NCBI GenBank assembly: GCA_947044405.1
Contig: CAMRHE010000028.1
Location: forward strand, 6,987,001 to 7,051,000
Length of the DNA: 64,000 nt
DNA from: Leptodactylus fallax
Lineage: Eukaryota; Chordata; Amphibia; Anura; Leptodactylidae
Direction: 5' to 3'
Notes under the pieces: model-generated
Databases searched by the model: none
Told to the model about the DNA's origin: nothing
Seen by the model: only the letters and a program-made list of their open reading frames with translations
Shown here: one piece after another, positions 24,413 through 37,793 of the stretch
Numbering within the stretch: position 1 is the first letter of the stretch
How the letters are laid out: the number at the start of each line of letters is the position of its first letter
Made by a program: the position numbers and the translations under genes

Positions 24413-27400
24413 CACTTCTCTTTTATTCCTCCTGTTATACTTCTGTTATACTCCTCTTATACTTCTGTTATACTCCTCTTATACTTCCTCTTATATTCCT
24501 CTTCTACTTCTCTTCTACTTCTTATAGTTCCTCTTATACTCCTCTTATACTTCTCTTATACTTCTTATAGTTCCTCTTATACTCCTCTTATACTTCTCTT
24601 ATACTTCCTCTTATAATTCTTCTTATACTTCCTCTTATACTCCTCTAGTACTTCTCTTATACTCCTCTTATACTTCTCTTATACTTCTCTTATACTTCCT
24701 CTTATACTTCCTCTTATACTTATCTTATAGTCATCTTATACTTCTTCTTATAGTTACTCTTATATTTCTCTTATACTCCTCTTATACTTCCTCTTATACT
24801 TATCTCATCATTCTATTATACTCCTCTTATACTTCCTCTTATACTCCTCTTATACTCCTCTTATACATCTTTTATACGTCAATTATAGTTCCTCTTATAC
24901 TTCCTCTTAAACTCCTCTTATACTTCTCTCTTATACTTCCTCTTAAACTCCTCTTATACTCCTCTTATACTCCTCTTATACTTCTCTTATACCCCTCTTA
25001 TACTTCTCTTATACTCCTCTTATACTTCTCTTATACCCCTCTTATACTTCTCTTATACTCCTCTTATACTTCTCTTATACTTCCTCTTATACTCCTCTTA
25101 TACTTCTATTTTACTTCCTCTTATACTTCTCTTATACGTATCTTATACTCCTCTTATACTTCTCTTATACTTCTCTTATACTCCTCTTATACTCCTCTTA
25201 TACTTCCTCTTATACTCCTCTTATACTTTCTCTTATACCTCTCTTATACTCTTCTTATACTTCCTCTTATACTTCCTCTTATACTTCTCTTATACTCCTC
25301 TTATACTCCTCTTATATTTCTCTTATACTCCTCTTATACTCATCTTATACTTCTCTTATACTTCCTCTTATTCTTCTCTTATACTCCTCTTACACTTCCT
25401 CTTATACTTCTTATACTTCCCCTTATATTTCTCTTATACTTCTCTTATACTCCTCTTATGCTTCTCTTATACTCCTCTTATACTACTCTTATACTTCCTC
25501 TTATACTTCTCTTATACTCCTCTTATACTTCTCTTATACTCATCTTATACTTCTCTAATACTTCTCTTATACTCTCTTTTATACTTCTCTTATACTCATC
25601 TTATACTTCTCTTATACTTCCTCTTATTCTTCTCTTATACTCCTCTTACACTTCCTCTTATATTTCTTATACTTCCCCTTATATCTCTCATATACTTCTC
25701 TTATACTCCTCTTATACTTCTCTTATACTCCTCTTATACTTCTCTTATACTTCCTCTTATACTTCTCTTATACTCCTCTTATACTTCCTCTTATACTTAT
25801 CTTATACTTCTCTTATACTCTCTTTTATACTTCTCTTATACTCCTCTTATACTTCTCTTATACCCCTCTTATACTTCTCTTATACTCCTCTTATACTTCT
25901 CTTATACTCCTCTTATACTTCTCTAATACTTCCTCTTATACTCCTCTTATACTCCTCTTATACTTCCTCTTATACTTATCTTATACTTCTCTTATACTCT
26001 CTTTTATACTTCTCTTATACTCCTCTTATAATTCTGTTATACTTCTCTTATACTTCTCTTATACTCCTCTTATACTCCTCTTATACTTCTCTTATACTCC
26101 TCTTATACTTCTCTAATACTTCCTCTTATACTCCTCTTATACTTCTCTTATACTCATCTTATACTTCTCTTATACTTCTCTTATACTCTCTTTTATACTT
26201 CTCTTATACTCCTCTTATACTTCTCTTATACTCATCTTATACTTCTCTTATACTTCTCTTATACTCTCTTTTATACTTCTCTTATACTCATCTTATACTT
26301 CTCTTATACTTCCTCTTATTCTTCTCTTATACTCCTCTTATACTCCTCTTATACTTCCTCTTATTCTTCTCTTATACTCCTCTTATACTTCTCTAATACT
26401 TCCTCTTATACTCCTCTTATACTTCTCTTATACTCATCTTATACTTCTCTTATACTTCTCTTATACTCTCTTTTATACTTCTCTTATACTCCTCTTATAC
26501 TCCTCTTATACTTCTCTTATACTTCTCTTATACTCCTCTTATACTTCTCTTATACTCCTCTTATACTTCTCTTATACTCATCTTATACTTCTCTTATACT
26601 TCTCTTATACTCTCTTTTATACTTCTCTTATACTCCTCTTATACTCCTCTTATACTTCTCTTATACTTCTCTTATACTTCTCTTATACTTCTCTTATACT
26701 CTCTTTTATACTTCTCTTATACTCCTCTTATACTCCTCTTATACTTCTCTTATACTTCTCTTATACTCCTCATACTTCTCTTATACTCCTCTTATACTTC
26801 TCTTATACTCCTCTTATACTTCTCTAATACTTCCTCTTATACTTCCTCTTATACTTATCTTATACTTCTCTTATACTCTCTTTTATACTTCTCTTATACT
26901 CCTCTTATACTTCTCTTATACTCCTCTTATACTTCTCTTATACTTCCTCTTATACTTCTCTTATACTCCTCTTATACTTCCTCTTATACTTATCTTATAC
27001 TTCTCTTATACTCTCTTTTATACTTCTCTTATACTCCTCTTATAATTCTGTTATACTTCTCTTATACTTCTCTTATACTCCTCTTATACTCCTCTTATAC
27101 TTCTCTTATACTCCTCTTATACTTCTCTAATACTTCCTCTTATACTCCTCTTATACTTCTCTTATACTCATCTTATACTTCTCTTATACTTCTCTTATAC
27201 TCTCTTTTATACTTCTCTTATACTCCTCTTATACTTCTCTTATACTCATCTTATACTTCTCTTATACTTCTCTTATACTCTCTTTTATACTTCTCTTATA
27301 CTCATCTTATACTTCTCTTATACTTCCTCTTATTCTTCTCTTATACTCCTCTTATACTCCTCTTATACTTCCTCTTATACTTCTCTTATACTCCTCTTAT

Positions 27401-29556
27401 ACTTCTCTAATACTTCCTCTTATACTCCTCTTATACTTCTCTTATACTCATCTTATACTTCTCTTATACTTCTCTTATACTCTCTTTTATACTTCTCTTA
27501 TACTCCTCTTATACTCCTCTTATACTTCTCTTATACTTCTCTTATACTCCTCTTATACTTCTCTTATACTCCTCTTATACTTCTCTTATACTCATCTTAT
27601 ACTTCTCTTATACTTCTCTTATACTCTCTTTTATACTTCTCTTATACTCCTCTTATACTCCTCTTATACTTCTCTTATACTTCTCTTATACTTCTCTTAT
27701 ACTCTCTTTTATACTTCTCTTATACTCCTCTTATACTCCTCTTATACTTCTCTTATACTTCTCTTATACTCCTCTTATACTTCTCTTATACTCCTCTTAT
27801 ACTTCTCTTATACTCCTCTTATACTTCTCTAATACTTCCTCTTATACTCCTCTTATACTTCTCTTATACTCATCTTATACTTCTCTTATACTTCTCTTAT
27901 ACTCTCTTTTATACTTCTCTTATACTCATCTTATACTTCTCTTATACTTCCTCTTATTCTTCTCTTATACTCCTCTTATACTCCTCTTATACTTCCTCTT
28001 ATACTTATCTTATACTTCTCTTATACTCTCTTTTATACTTCTCTTATACTCCTCTTATACTTCTGTTATACTTCTCTTATACTCCTCTTATACTCCTCTT
28101 ATACTTCCTCTTATACTCCTCTTATACTTTCTCTTATACCTCTCTTATACTCTTCTTATACTTCCTCTTATACTTCTCTTATACTCCTCTTATACTCCTC
28201 TTATATTTCTCTTATACTCCTCTTATACTCATCTTATACTTCTCTTATACTTCCTCTTATTCTTCTCTTATACTCCTCTTACACTTCCTCTTATACTTCT
28301 TATACTTCCCCTTATATTTCTCTTATACTTCTCTTATACTCCTCTTATACTTCTCTTATACTTCTCTTATACTTCCTCTTATACTTCTCTTATACTCCTC
28401 TTATACTTCCTCTTATACTTATCTTATACTCTCTTTTATACTTCTCTTATACTCCTCTTATACTTCTGTTATACTTCTCTTATACTTCTCTTATACTCTC
28501 TTTTATACTTCTCTTATACTCCTCTTATACTCCTCTTATACTTCTCTTATACTCCTCTTATACTTCTCTAATACTTCCTCTTATACTCCTCTTATACTTC
28601 TCTTATACTCATCTTATACTTCTCTTATACTTCTCTTATACTCTCTTTTATACTTCTCTTATACTCATCTTATACTTCTCTTATACTTCCTCTTATTCTT
28701 CTCTTATACTCCTCTTACACTTCCTCTTATACTTCTTATACTTCCCCTTATATCTCTCTTATACTTCTCTTATACTCCTCTTATACTTCTCTTATACTCC
28801 TCTTATACTTCTCTTATACTTCCTCTTATACTTCTCTTATACTCCTCTTATACTCCTCTTATACTTCCTCTTATACTTATCTTATACTTCTCTTATACTC
28901 TCTTTTATACTTCTCTTATACTCCTCTTATACTTCTCTTATACCCCTCTTATACTTCTCTTATACTCCTCTTATACTCCTCTTATACTTCTCTTATACTC
29001 CTCTTATACTTCTCTAATACTTCCTCTTATACTCCTCTTATACTTCTCTTATACTTCCTCTTATACTTCTCTTATACTCCTCTTATACTTCCTCTTATCT
29101 TATACTTCTCTTATACTCTCTTTTATACTTCTCTTATACTCCTCTTATACTTCTCTTATACTCCTCTTATACTTCTCTAATACTTCCTCTTATACTCCTC
29201 TTATACTTCTCTTATACTCATCTTATACTTCTCTTATACTTCTCTTATACTCTCTTTTATACTTCTCTTATACTCATCTTATACTTCTCTTATACTCCTC
29301 TTATACTCCTCTTATACTTCTCTTATACTCCTCTTATACTTCTCTAATACTTCCTCTTATACTCCTCTTATACTTCTCTTATACTCCTCTTATACTTCTC
29401 TTATACGCCTCTTATACTTCTCTTATACTTCCTCTTATACTTCTCTTATACTCCTCTTATACTCCTCTTATACTTCCTCTTATACTTATCTTATACTTCT
29501 CTTATACTCTCTTTTATACTTCTCTTATACTCCTCTTATACTTCTCTTATACCCCT
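24413..29556. repeat. 5.1-kb satellite-like array of 11/12-bp units with higher-order structure
   Basis: The array is made of 11-bp units (TTATACTTCTC, TTATACTCCTC) and 12-bp units (TTATACTTCCTC), with rarer variants such as TTATACTCTCTT, CTAATACTTCC, TTATTCTTCTC and TTACACTTCC. The + strand contains almost no G. Variant order repeats on a larger scale: the block starting ATTCTGTTATAC at 26031 recurs at 27044 (offset 1013) with a long run of identical variant order, and the block around TTATACTTTCTC at 25221 recurs at 28122 (offset about 2.9 kb). A 312-codon frame (25458-26396, L/Y/S/T only) is a consequence of stop-free units. Confidence 0.95.
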
Positions 29557-29640
29557 ATGACTTTGTGTGTACAGTAAGCTCTGGTACACCACTAGTTAAT
29601 GACTTTGTGTGTACAGTAAGCTCTGATACACCACTAGTTA
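29557..29640. repeat. Two tandem copies of a 42-bp unit
   Basis: ATGACTTTGTGTGTACAGTA and the following CTCTGGTACACCACTAGTTA appear at 29557-29598 and again at 29599-29640 with one difference (GGTACACC against GATACACC). The pair abuts the right end of the 5.1-kb array. Confidence 0.9.
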
Positions 29641-30160
29641 ATGACGTTCTGCCTCGCTCGGAGGACGCCACACATTCGGCTCCACGTTTATTCGGTCATA
29701 CGTTACTTACTGGACCTCTCCAGCTGTTACCGCTCGATTTAGCGCGCCAGTCACTGGATTAACATAACTTGCAAAATTGATGCTACTGATCCAATCCGAT
29801 TTAGCAGCGTAAACCGTCCGGGCCGCTGAATTACTCATAGAGGAATCGTCTATCGTTAATTGCCTTTAATTCATGCGGCCTGTTCTTATCATTTGCATAG
29901 TGATAAGTGATTCAGATTCTCATTAGAATTGCAAACTCTTCAGATTCAGGGGGAGACGCCAGGTCTGCGTTGCGGCAGCGATACTTCGGGTCCCTTCTGT
30001 TTCTTGCTTTTATTTTTTGGCTTTATCGCACAAGAAAATGAGGAACAATTAATTATATTGTTCATTTTCTTCTCTTAATGCTGAGTTTTCTCCGCAGGTT
30101 AATTGTGTATCAGATGATTTATTTCTTCCAGCCATTACACTTTATTCAAAGAGAACTCTA
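29641..30160. other. Unique, mixed-composition stretch; possible conserved non-coding sequence
   Basis: Unlike its neighbours, this segment is not repetitive. It contains CpGs and homeodomain or POU-like words: ATTTGCAT at 29892-29899, TAATTGCC and TTTAATTC nearby, and TGATAAGTGATTC. There is no long open frame apart from a 65-codon frame that starts in the 42-bp repeat. I see no exon. It may be an enhancer-type conserved sequence, but this cannot be tested here. Confidence 0.3.
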
Positions 30161-30161
30161 T

Positions 30162-30553
30162 GCCGCCATATGTATTGTATACTGCCATATATACTGTATA
30201 CCGCCATATGTATTGTATACTGCCATATATATTGTATATGCCATATATATTGTATACCACTGTATACCGCCATATATATTGTATACCGCAATATGTATTG
30301 TATACTGCCATATATATTGCATCCCGCCATATATATTGTATATGCCATATGTATTGTATACCACCATATATATTGTATATGCCATATATATTGTATATAC
30401 CATATATATTGTATACCGCCATATATATTGTATATGCCATATATATTGAATACTGCCATATATATTGTATACCGCCATATCTATTGTATCCCGCCATATA
30501 TCTTGTACCCCGCCATATGTATTGTACCCCGCCATATGTATTGTATACCACAT
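30162..30553. repeat. 19-bp minisatellite
   Basis: About 20 units of GCCATATATATTGTATACC with CATATGTATTG variants. Six overlapping open frames of 105-173 codons on both strands (rich in Y, I and H) result from the stop-poor unit and are not genes. Confidence 0.95.
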
Positions 30554-31016
30554 ACTGGACTGATATGTAGGAAATGGGTAATGAGCGGTGTGGACAAGAG
30601 TAAAGTCAACTGCAGACAGAAGGTAAAGGGGTTGTCTACAGGTTTAGTATCAATGACCTATCCTTACCATAGTAGATGGGTGGGGGTCTGACTCTTGGCT
30701 ACCCTGCTGATCAGCTACAGTATACACCACTGGGACCGCCACTGATCACTAGATAAGGGGTCCAGATCCACAACCTCCTCAATCCCTGGACACTACAATC
30801 ACACAATGGTCAATAAAGTGTGTCTATGAGGATGAAGGAAATAGAGGAGTGCAGTCCTTGGTTATACCCATCAGTCCCACAGACTTTGTATAGGGGTACT
30901 CGACCACTTCTCTATTCAGGCTCATCTTCACTGGAGACATTGGACCTCCATTATAGTAATCAATGGGAATCCAGTGACCAGACATGACGTTTACCATTTA
31001 TGCTGTGAGATACAGA
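30554..31016. other. No gene seen; dispersed repeat at 30625-30740
   Basis: 30625-30740 is a copy of the GATCAGCTG repeat family (AAAGGGGTTGTCTACAGG ... CTGATCAGCTACAG). The remainder shows nothing. Confidence 0.45.
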
Positions 31017-31795
31017 TATCATGATATAATAGAAACGCGAATCATGATATAATAGATACAGAGATCATGATATAATAGATATAGAGATCATGATATAATA
31101 GATACACGGATCATGATATAATAGATACACAGATCATGATATAATAGATATAGAGATCATGATATAATAGATACGCGAATCATGATATAATAGATACAGA
31201 GATCATGATATAATAGATATAGAGATCATGATATAATAGATACACGGATCATGATATAATAGATACACAGATCATGATATAATAGATATAGAGATCATGA
31301 TATAATAGATACAGAGATAATTATATAATAGATATAGAGATCATGATATAATAGATACGCGAATCATGATATAATAGATACACAGATCATGATATAATAG
31401 ATATAGAGATCATGATATAATAGATACAGACATCATGATATAATAGATACAGAGATAATTATATAATAGATACAGAGATCATGATATAATAGATACAGAG
31501 ATCATGACATAATAGATACAGAGATCATGATATAATAGATATGGAGGTCATGATATAATAGATACAGAGATCATGATATAATAGATACACAGATCATGAT
31601 ATAATAGATACAGAGATAATTATATAATAGATATAGAGATCATGATATAATAGATACGCGAATCATGATATAATAGATACACAGATCATGATATAATAGA
31701 TACAGAGATAATTATATAATAGATATAGAGATCATGATATAATAGATATGGAGATCATGATACAAAAGATACACGGATCGTGATATAATAAATCC
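31017..31795. repeat. 23-bp tandem array with multi-unit patterns
   Basis: About 34 units of ATCATGATATAATAGATACA plus GAG. Variants (GCGA, CACGG, CACAG, TATAGAG, ATAATTAT) recur in the same order. The GCGAAT variant sits at 31037, 31175, 31359 and 31658, i.e. spacings of 138, 184 and 299 bp, which are 6, 8 and 13 units. Groups of units have therefore been copied together. Confidence 0.95.
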
Positions 31796-33207
31796 CAGAC
31801 ATCACCTGTCAGTTCCAAAATATACTTTAATACCAATTTTCTGCAGACATTTCTTATCAGATAAGAAGGAAATTAAATTAATAACAAGTGAGAAGATCTC
31901 AGAGAGAATTTTCACATTTCAGGGAAATAAATATTTGGAAACATCAGCTCAAGCTTCAGAACTAATCTGTAGAGGAAAACGTCTTTCTATGTTGATGTAA
32001 ATGTCCATCCATGATGTGTGCTAATTTCTTATATACCTTCATGGTGCAATTTTACTAAAACAGAGCTCCAAACCTTCTGCGTAACATCCTGACTGCCCAC
32101 TGCCACCACTAGGGGGAGCTTAGCACCATAGACCTTTTTTTACTCATGGGCGGAGACTACATTGGATTTGCCCTCTCTAGAGGAACCTGAACAAGAAGGG
32201 GACTTGGCACAAGGGTTAAAAGCGGAAAAGGGGCGACAAGGATCTTACAGTCCAGATTTGAGTAGGGTTGGACAGATCCCAAGAGACAGATGACCAATAC
32301 ACCGAAGAGTTTCTTATTGTCGCCTAATTTTTTAGTTTGTTATATTCAATTTTTGTTCTTATTGCTGGTCACTAAAAGAGTCAAGTTGGAGTTGGCTCAT
32401 ATGAGGTATTTGTAAAAAGGGCCAAAACGGGTAATGATATTCCAGAAAAAACAGGAATTTAGCTGAGCGCCACACCTGTCATGGGTTACCTTGTCTGGTA
32501 TTGACGCTCATCCCCTTAAATGGATAAGACTGAGCTGCAATACCACCCAAAACCTGTGGACAGGGGTGGCGCTGTTTTTGGAATGAGAACAGCCATGTTT
32601 TTCTTATCATGTACAAGCCATTAAATAATCCTAAATACAATGTAAATCCTATAAAGAGTCACTAATATCATCACCACTGTATGTATAAAGGAGGTTCTCA
32701 GAGATGGAGATGAAGTAGTGTCTATGCAGGTGCGGATATTCTCAACCTTATAGCAGTAATCCCATTACAGTCAGTCTCTCCCCAGATTCAGGGACCGATA
32801 ACAGGGGACAATAACTTGTATCCAAGGGCAGATGACATCGGTTTTAGTGACCTATTAAAGGTAAATAAATAAAATACAGATAAAATCCACTTCACCTGCC
32901 AGGGGTCTTCAGAGCAGATAAGCTCACGTGGCTGTGCCGTGCTGTAAGGTTCTGTTTACATCTGCATCGTGGCATCCATCATATACAGCAACCGATCCAT
33001 CAACTGATACTGGCAGTAACGGATGGACTTTGCAAAGATTTTTCAGTTTGCAGCACTATTATTCCCATAATTCCTATTATTGCCAGGACCGTCCTGAAAT
33101 TTTGATAGCAATCCCAGCAAAATCAGGAAAGTCCCGCCCTGAACAGGGTTTACAAAAACTATGTCAAAGCAGGAAACGTTTTCACAAACACCACCTAAAA
33201 TAGGAGC
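31796..33207. other. No gene seen
   Basis: Contains a + strand CTCF-core-like site, CCACCACTAGGGGGAGC, at 32103-32119, and a possible MITE fragment near 32945-33030 (GGTTCTGTTTACATCTGCAT). No convincing exon. Confidence 0.4.
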
Positions 33208-33209
33208 TA

Positions 33210-34136
<927 letters not shown>

Positions 34137-34138
34137 TA

Positions 34139-34529
34139 CAAGGTTTTTTGGGGGGCTAGCCTGGTGTTGGTTGTCCTGGGGGTAGGAAGTTATACATCCC
34201 TATTCCCAGGACTCCAGAATGGGCACTTGGCAGACATATCGTATCCCTATGCCATAGTCCACCATGTCGTGTTTTGTAATACTTTTATGTGTACCTCCAT
34301 GTTATGTGATATGTTGGAGCTTGCCATATGTATAAGACTACATGGACAGGATTGTAATATGGCTATGTACCATTCCATAATCCAGCACCTATAGTAGTCT
34401 GTGGCTCCATACTGTACCAAATAATATCAGACTAGAGATGGGTGAACCTCACAAGATTTGTTTTGTGAACATTCGCAAGATTCGTCTTCCTGTTTTGTTT
34501 CTCACCTAGAATTGGATGTGCTATTATTA
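34139..34529. other. No gene seen
   Basis: An 86-codon frame (34134-34394) begins in the Tc1 end and shows no domain. Nothing else was recognised. Confidence 0.4.
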
Positions 34530-34960
34530 TACTCTGGGGGTCTCTTCAGGCCCAGGAGAGGTGCAGCAATATAATAAACCCTGATATACACCTTCCCGCT
34601 CCCTTGCGGGGTCCAGCACTCCTCTGGGGTCTTCTGTCATCTTCCAGCCTTCTGGGCCCGGGGAACTGTTGAGGCCTGTGATTGGGTCTCATGAGCGCAC
34701 CAACATCATGGCACTTAATCTCAAGTGTCATGGTGTCAGCACACCTCATGTGACCATTGAGGCCCAATCACAGGTCACAGCATTCCCCTGGGGCCCATGA
34801 CATCACGTGGGAGGCTGGAAGATGACTGAAGAGGACCCTGAGGGAGCGCTGGACAGTACGAGGGAGTCCAGGAGAGGTGAGGGAAGGTGTGTATGACTGC
34901 TTATTATGGTTACTCACCTCCCCTGCACCTCCACTTATTCAGACCCCAGTGTAAAATAGT
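34530..34960. mobile_element. Large imperfect palindrome (MITE-like)
   Basis: The left half (CTCTGGGGTCTTCTGTCATC, TTGAGGCCTGTGATTGGG) returns inverted on the right (CCCAATCACAGGTCACAG, GATGACTGAAGAGGACCC). The centre lies near CACTTAATCTCAAGTG at about 34707. The outer edges read ACTCTGGGGGTCTC and CAGACCCCAGTG. No coding capacity. Confidence 0.65.
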
Positions 34961-36026
34961 GATTTATGGGTGGTGAACCCCAAAAGTTTGGAAACTTTTT
35001 GAAAATTTGGGTCTTTCTGAACTGGTTCGCTTGTTTCTAATCAAGACATATAGAATGCTCATCACATGCAGGGTTATGGAGGATTTCTGTATATTAGTCA
35101 TATTGTGCCATAGGGCACTATCTGGCAGAACACAAAGTGCCTACAACCATGTACTGCTATGCAAGCTCTGCTGTGTGAATGAGGCCTTAGCGCAGTCCAT
35201 TCTCCATATATAAAGTCTCACTCAGGTAACATAGATGGTGAGTGGCGGTTTGTAGACTGTAACTTATCACTGCTGCATTGCACAATTACGTGCCAATGTG
35301 TTTACGCCGCCTGCTCTGACATTATTACAGCTGAGCGCTGGCACCGTGCATTTCAATCTGTCACATGAATAACAATCATACGGGTCAACAGAGTGACCTC
35401 GGGGTGCATGCAGTGGCTTTTTATCTCAAGTCGTTGTTTAAGGATCTGGTAATGAATGTTCGGGTCATTCCTTCCCAGCAATTATTTCGTCACAGAATGT
35501 CAGCCTTCTGCGGCGCAGAGTAATGACCTCTCCGAGAAGCTGCCACAAATAATTCTCCCAAGCTCTCGTCACCTGTTCCTCCACCTTCTGCCGAGCCCTG
35601 TAGCGTGTCACTGTGCGCTCTCTTGTATTTTCTTAAATATCTGTCTATTGAGAGAAATGTCAGCCTCACCTCGTATAATGGGGCCGGTTTACTAAATGGT
35701 ATTTACAAAGATTCTCCCGTTCTGTCCAAAAATGTGTTTTCAAAATGTCAACTTATTTTTATACCGTTTAATTATTAACAAGAGTGTAAAAACCAGAGAG
35801 ACAAATAAACAGGAGAGCAGAGAACAGGTCTAGTGGACACCGCCAAGGCCTTCATATCCCTACATGTCACCCTGGCGGGTCACAGGGGGGGTCCATATAC
35901 AACATCCATAAGAGGAAGGGGTTTGTGTACAAGGTATTGATGATGAAGAGGAGGATTAGAACATAGACATCCATACTTGGGTAACTTTCAATATATTTGG
36001 AGTTGCATATATAACAATTTCCTATC
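34961..36026. other. No gene seen; mostly unique sequence
   Basis: 35220-35700 is non-repetitive and of mixed composition, with several TAAT-type words, but no splice-flanked coding segment was found. The small open frames of 68-79 codons match nothing I know. Confidence 0.4.
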
Positions 36027-36029
36027 TTA

Positions 36030-36460
36030 GGCTGAGACCGCACGTTGCAGAAAAGCAGATTTTTTGTTGCAGCTTTTGTTGCAGTTTTAAAAGTCAAACC
36101 CAGGAGTGGCTACGAACTCCACACTTGGCTTTGGCTGAAAAAAACGCAACAAAATCTACAACAAAAAAGCAGCGCTTCTACAACGTGAGACATCAGACAT
36201 CAGGGCCCCATGTGGTGCAAACGCCGCGGTTTGGCCACAGTGCAAATGACACAGAAAAAAAGCGGCATTTTTCAATTCCTGCAAAGTGATTGGGAGTCTA
36301 GCAAATCCCATCCACACGTTGCAGAAAAACACGCGCAACGGATATGCTGCGATTTGAAAAACCGCTGCAGTTTTGGAAATCGCGGCATGTCAAATATACC
36401 TACAGAAACTTCGGTGGATTCCCAATAGGTATAATGGAAGTAGAAAGTCCCCACCTGATA
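36030..36460. mobile_element. MITE with GGCTGAGACC end, plus an adjoining hairpin fragment
   Basis: TTA at 36027-36029 precedes GGCTGAGACCGCACGTTGCA. TTTTTTGTTGCAGCTTTTGT on the left pairs with ACAACAAAAAAGCAGCG near 36160. A second unit begins near 36300 with CACACGTTGCAGAAAAACAC. The right TTA is not clear. A half copy lies at 17219-17310. Confidence 0.6.
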
Positions 36461-37082
36461 AAATGATTTTGGGGGCCACCCTCCAATAACCCCCCATAAA
36501 TAAACATATCCTCCAAATTTGATTGTCTTCTGCTGGACCATTGTTAGAGCCTCGGCCCACTGGATGATCCTCTGGTGCTCTGGTGGGCCCATCCAAGCCT
36601 TAAAAGCAAAATCTGCAGAGGGGAAAACTGGTAAAAAATGCCAAATACAAGTCCTACTGTGTAATAAGGAGAACTAGCGCTGCTCTTCATGTGCAAACAC
36701 AACAATGTATTCCCGAAAAGTCAGTTAATCTCTAAGTGACACGTGACATCTGTCGGTGGCCAGCACTCACTATTTATTTCTTTATTTTATTTATATAGCG
36801 CCATCATATTCTGCAGCGTTTGCACCGCCGCGCTCCATGTCTATTATTATTATTGCATAGTTTTTCACAGTTTGCATGGCCGCCGCGTCCTCCGCAGGTT
36901 ATGTAGTAACTACTGACAGCTCTGGGTAAACACCACATGTTGTACCTTGAACACCAAATGAACTCAGCTCTTTCCTTTATGTGTTTATAAAATGCAAGTC
37001 ACGAGATCGGGGCGTGAATTTACTAGCGAATTGTGTTCAGATAGGTGGGAGTTCATTAAGTTCATCCAAAAACAAAACAAAT
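36461..37082. other. No gene; LINE/SINE-type 3' tail at ~36775-36830
   Basis: TTTATTTATATAGCGCCATC followed by ATATTCTGCAGCG is a common 3'-tail sequence of an amphibian retroposon family (from memory, family name uncertain). The rest of the stretch shows nothing. Confidence 0.4.
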
Positions 37083-37086
37083 CTAA

Positions 37087-37321
37087 GGCTGGGTTTACAC
37101 AGTGTTTTTGCTGAAGAACTGCGTGTGGTTTTTATTCGCAGCGATGCCTGACACACGTTTCTATGTATCTCACCTGTATGATAACAGCCAGAGCACTGAA
37201 GGTTTTCAATGTAATGGCCATTATGATGCAGGTGAGATACATAATAATACAGTATAAGCTACTCATGCAATTAAAAACCACACGCAGTTCTCTAGTACAA
37301 AAGCACCGTGTGAACCCAGCC
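37087..37321. mobile_element. Short hairpin MITE, GGCTGGGTTYACAC ends
   Basis: The left end GGCTGGGTTTACACAGTG (preceded by TAA) and the right end CACCGTGTGAACCCAGCC (followed by CAG) are inverted repeats. An inner pair, GTATCTCACCTG and CAGGTGAGATAC, also matches. The size is 235 bp. The target duplication would be TAA with one mismatch. Confidence 0.65.
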
Positions 37322-37636
37322 CAGTGGAGAGGTGCTGTAGCATTAAGCACCAGAACGGGTCAAAACCACAGAACAGGTAGAAATCTTTCCATTATATCTC
37401 TGTGTAGTCTCCGCTCCTGGAAACAAAACACTGGTGTGTGAATAAGGCCCAAGACTCTCAGCACCCCTCTACAGGGAACAAGTTGCTTGTCCATAGAAAT
37501 TCATAGCAAGCAGTAATAATTGGTGAAAAACAGATTTATCCTGCCAAAAAAAATTTTGTGATCATAAAAGGGTTATTCGCATTTCGGAAAATCGCTGCCA
37601 AAACATGAATAACTACTGGTAAGTCCCAACCACCAG

Positions 37637-37793
37637 GTCAGCACTTAGGCCCGCTTCAAATCTGCATTCGGGTTTCCGTTCAGGGAATCCACTTGGGGAC
37701 CCCCTGAATGGAAACCTATACGCATAAAAAGCGGTTTACCTGTGAAGCCCGCGGACCCCGTAGACTATAATGGGGTCCACTTGGTTTCTGCTA
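37637..37793. repeat. Left part of a MITE interrupted by the Gypsy insertion
   Basis: GGGTTTCCGTTCAGGGAATC and CCCCCTGAATGGAAACC form one hairpin. GGACCCCGTAGACTATAATG and CCACTTGGTTTCTGCT begin the next part. Beyond the Gypsy element, at 46412, CAAGCACATGTTTCGTGCGG plus AAACCACACA plausibly continues the same element. Confidence 0.55.

Noticed and set aside
25458..26396. A 312-codon open frame of L, Y, S, T and I
   Set aside because: It is a translation of the 11/12-bp satellite, whose units lack stops in this frame. No start context, no composition like a real protein.
30135..30691. Several 105-173 codon frames on both strands
   Set aside because: All follow from the 19-bp GCCATATATATTG repeat; open on both strands at once.
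31017..31795. A CRISPR-like array of short repeats
   Set aside because: Repeats are directly adjacent without unique spacers, the context is vertebrate, and there are no cas genes.
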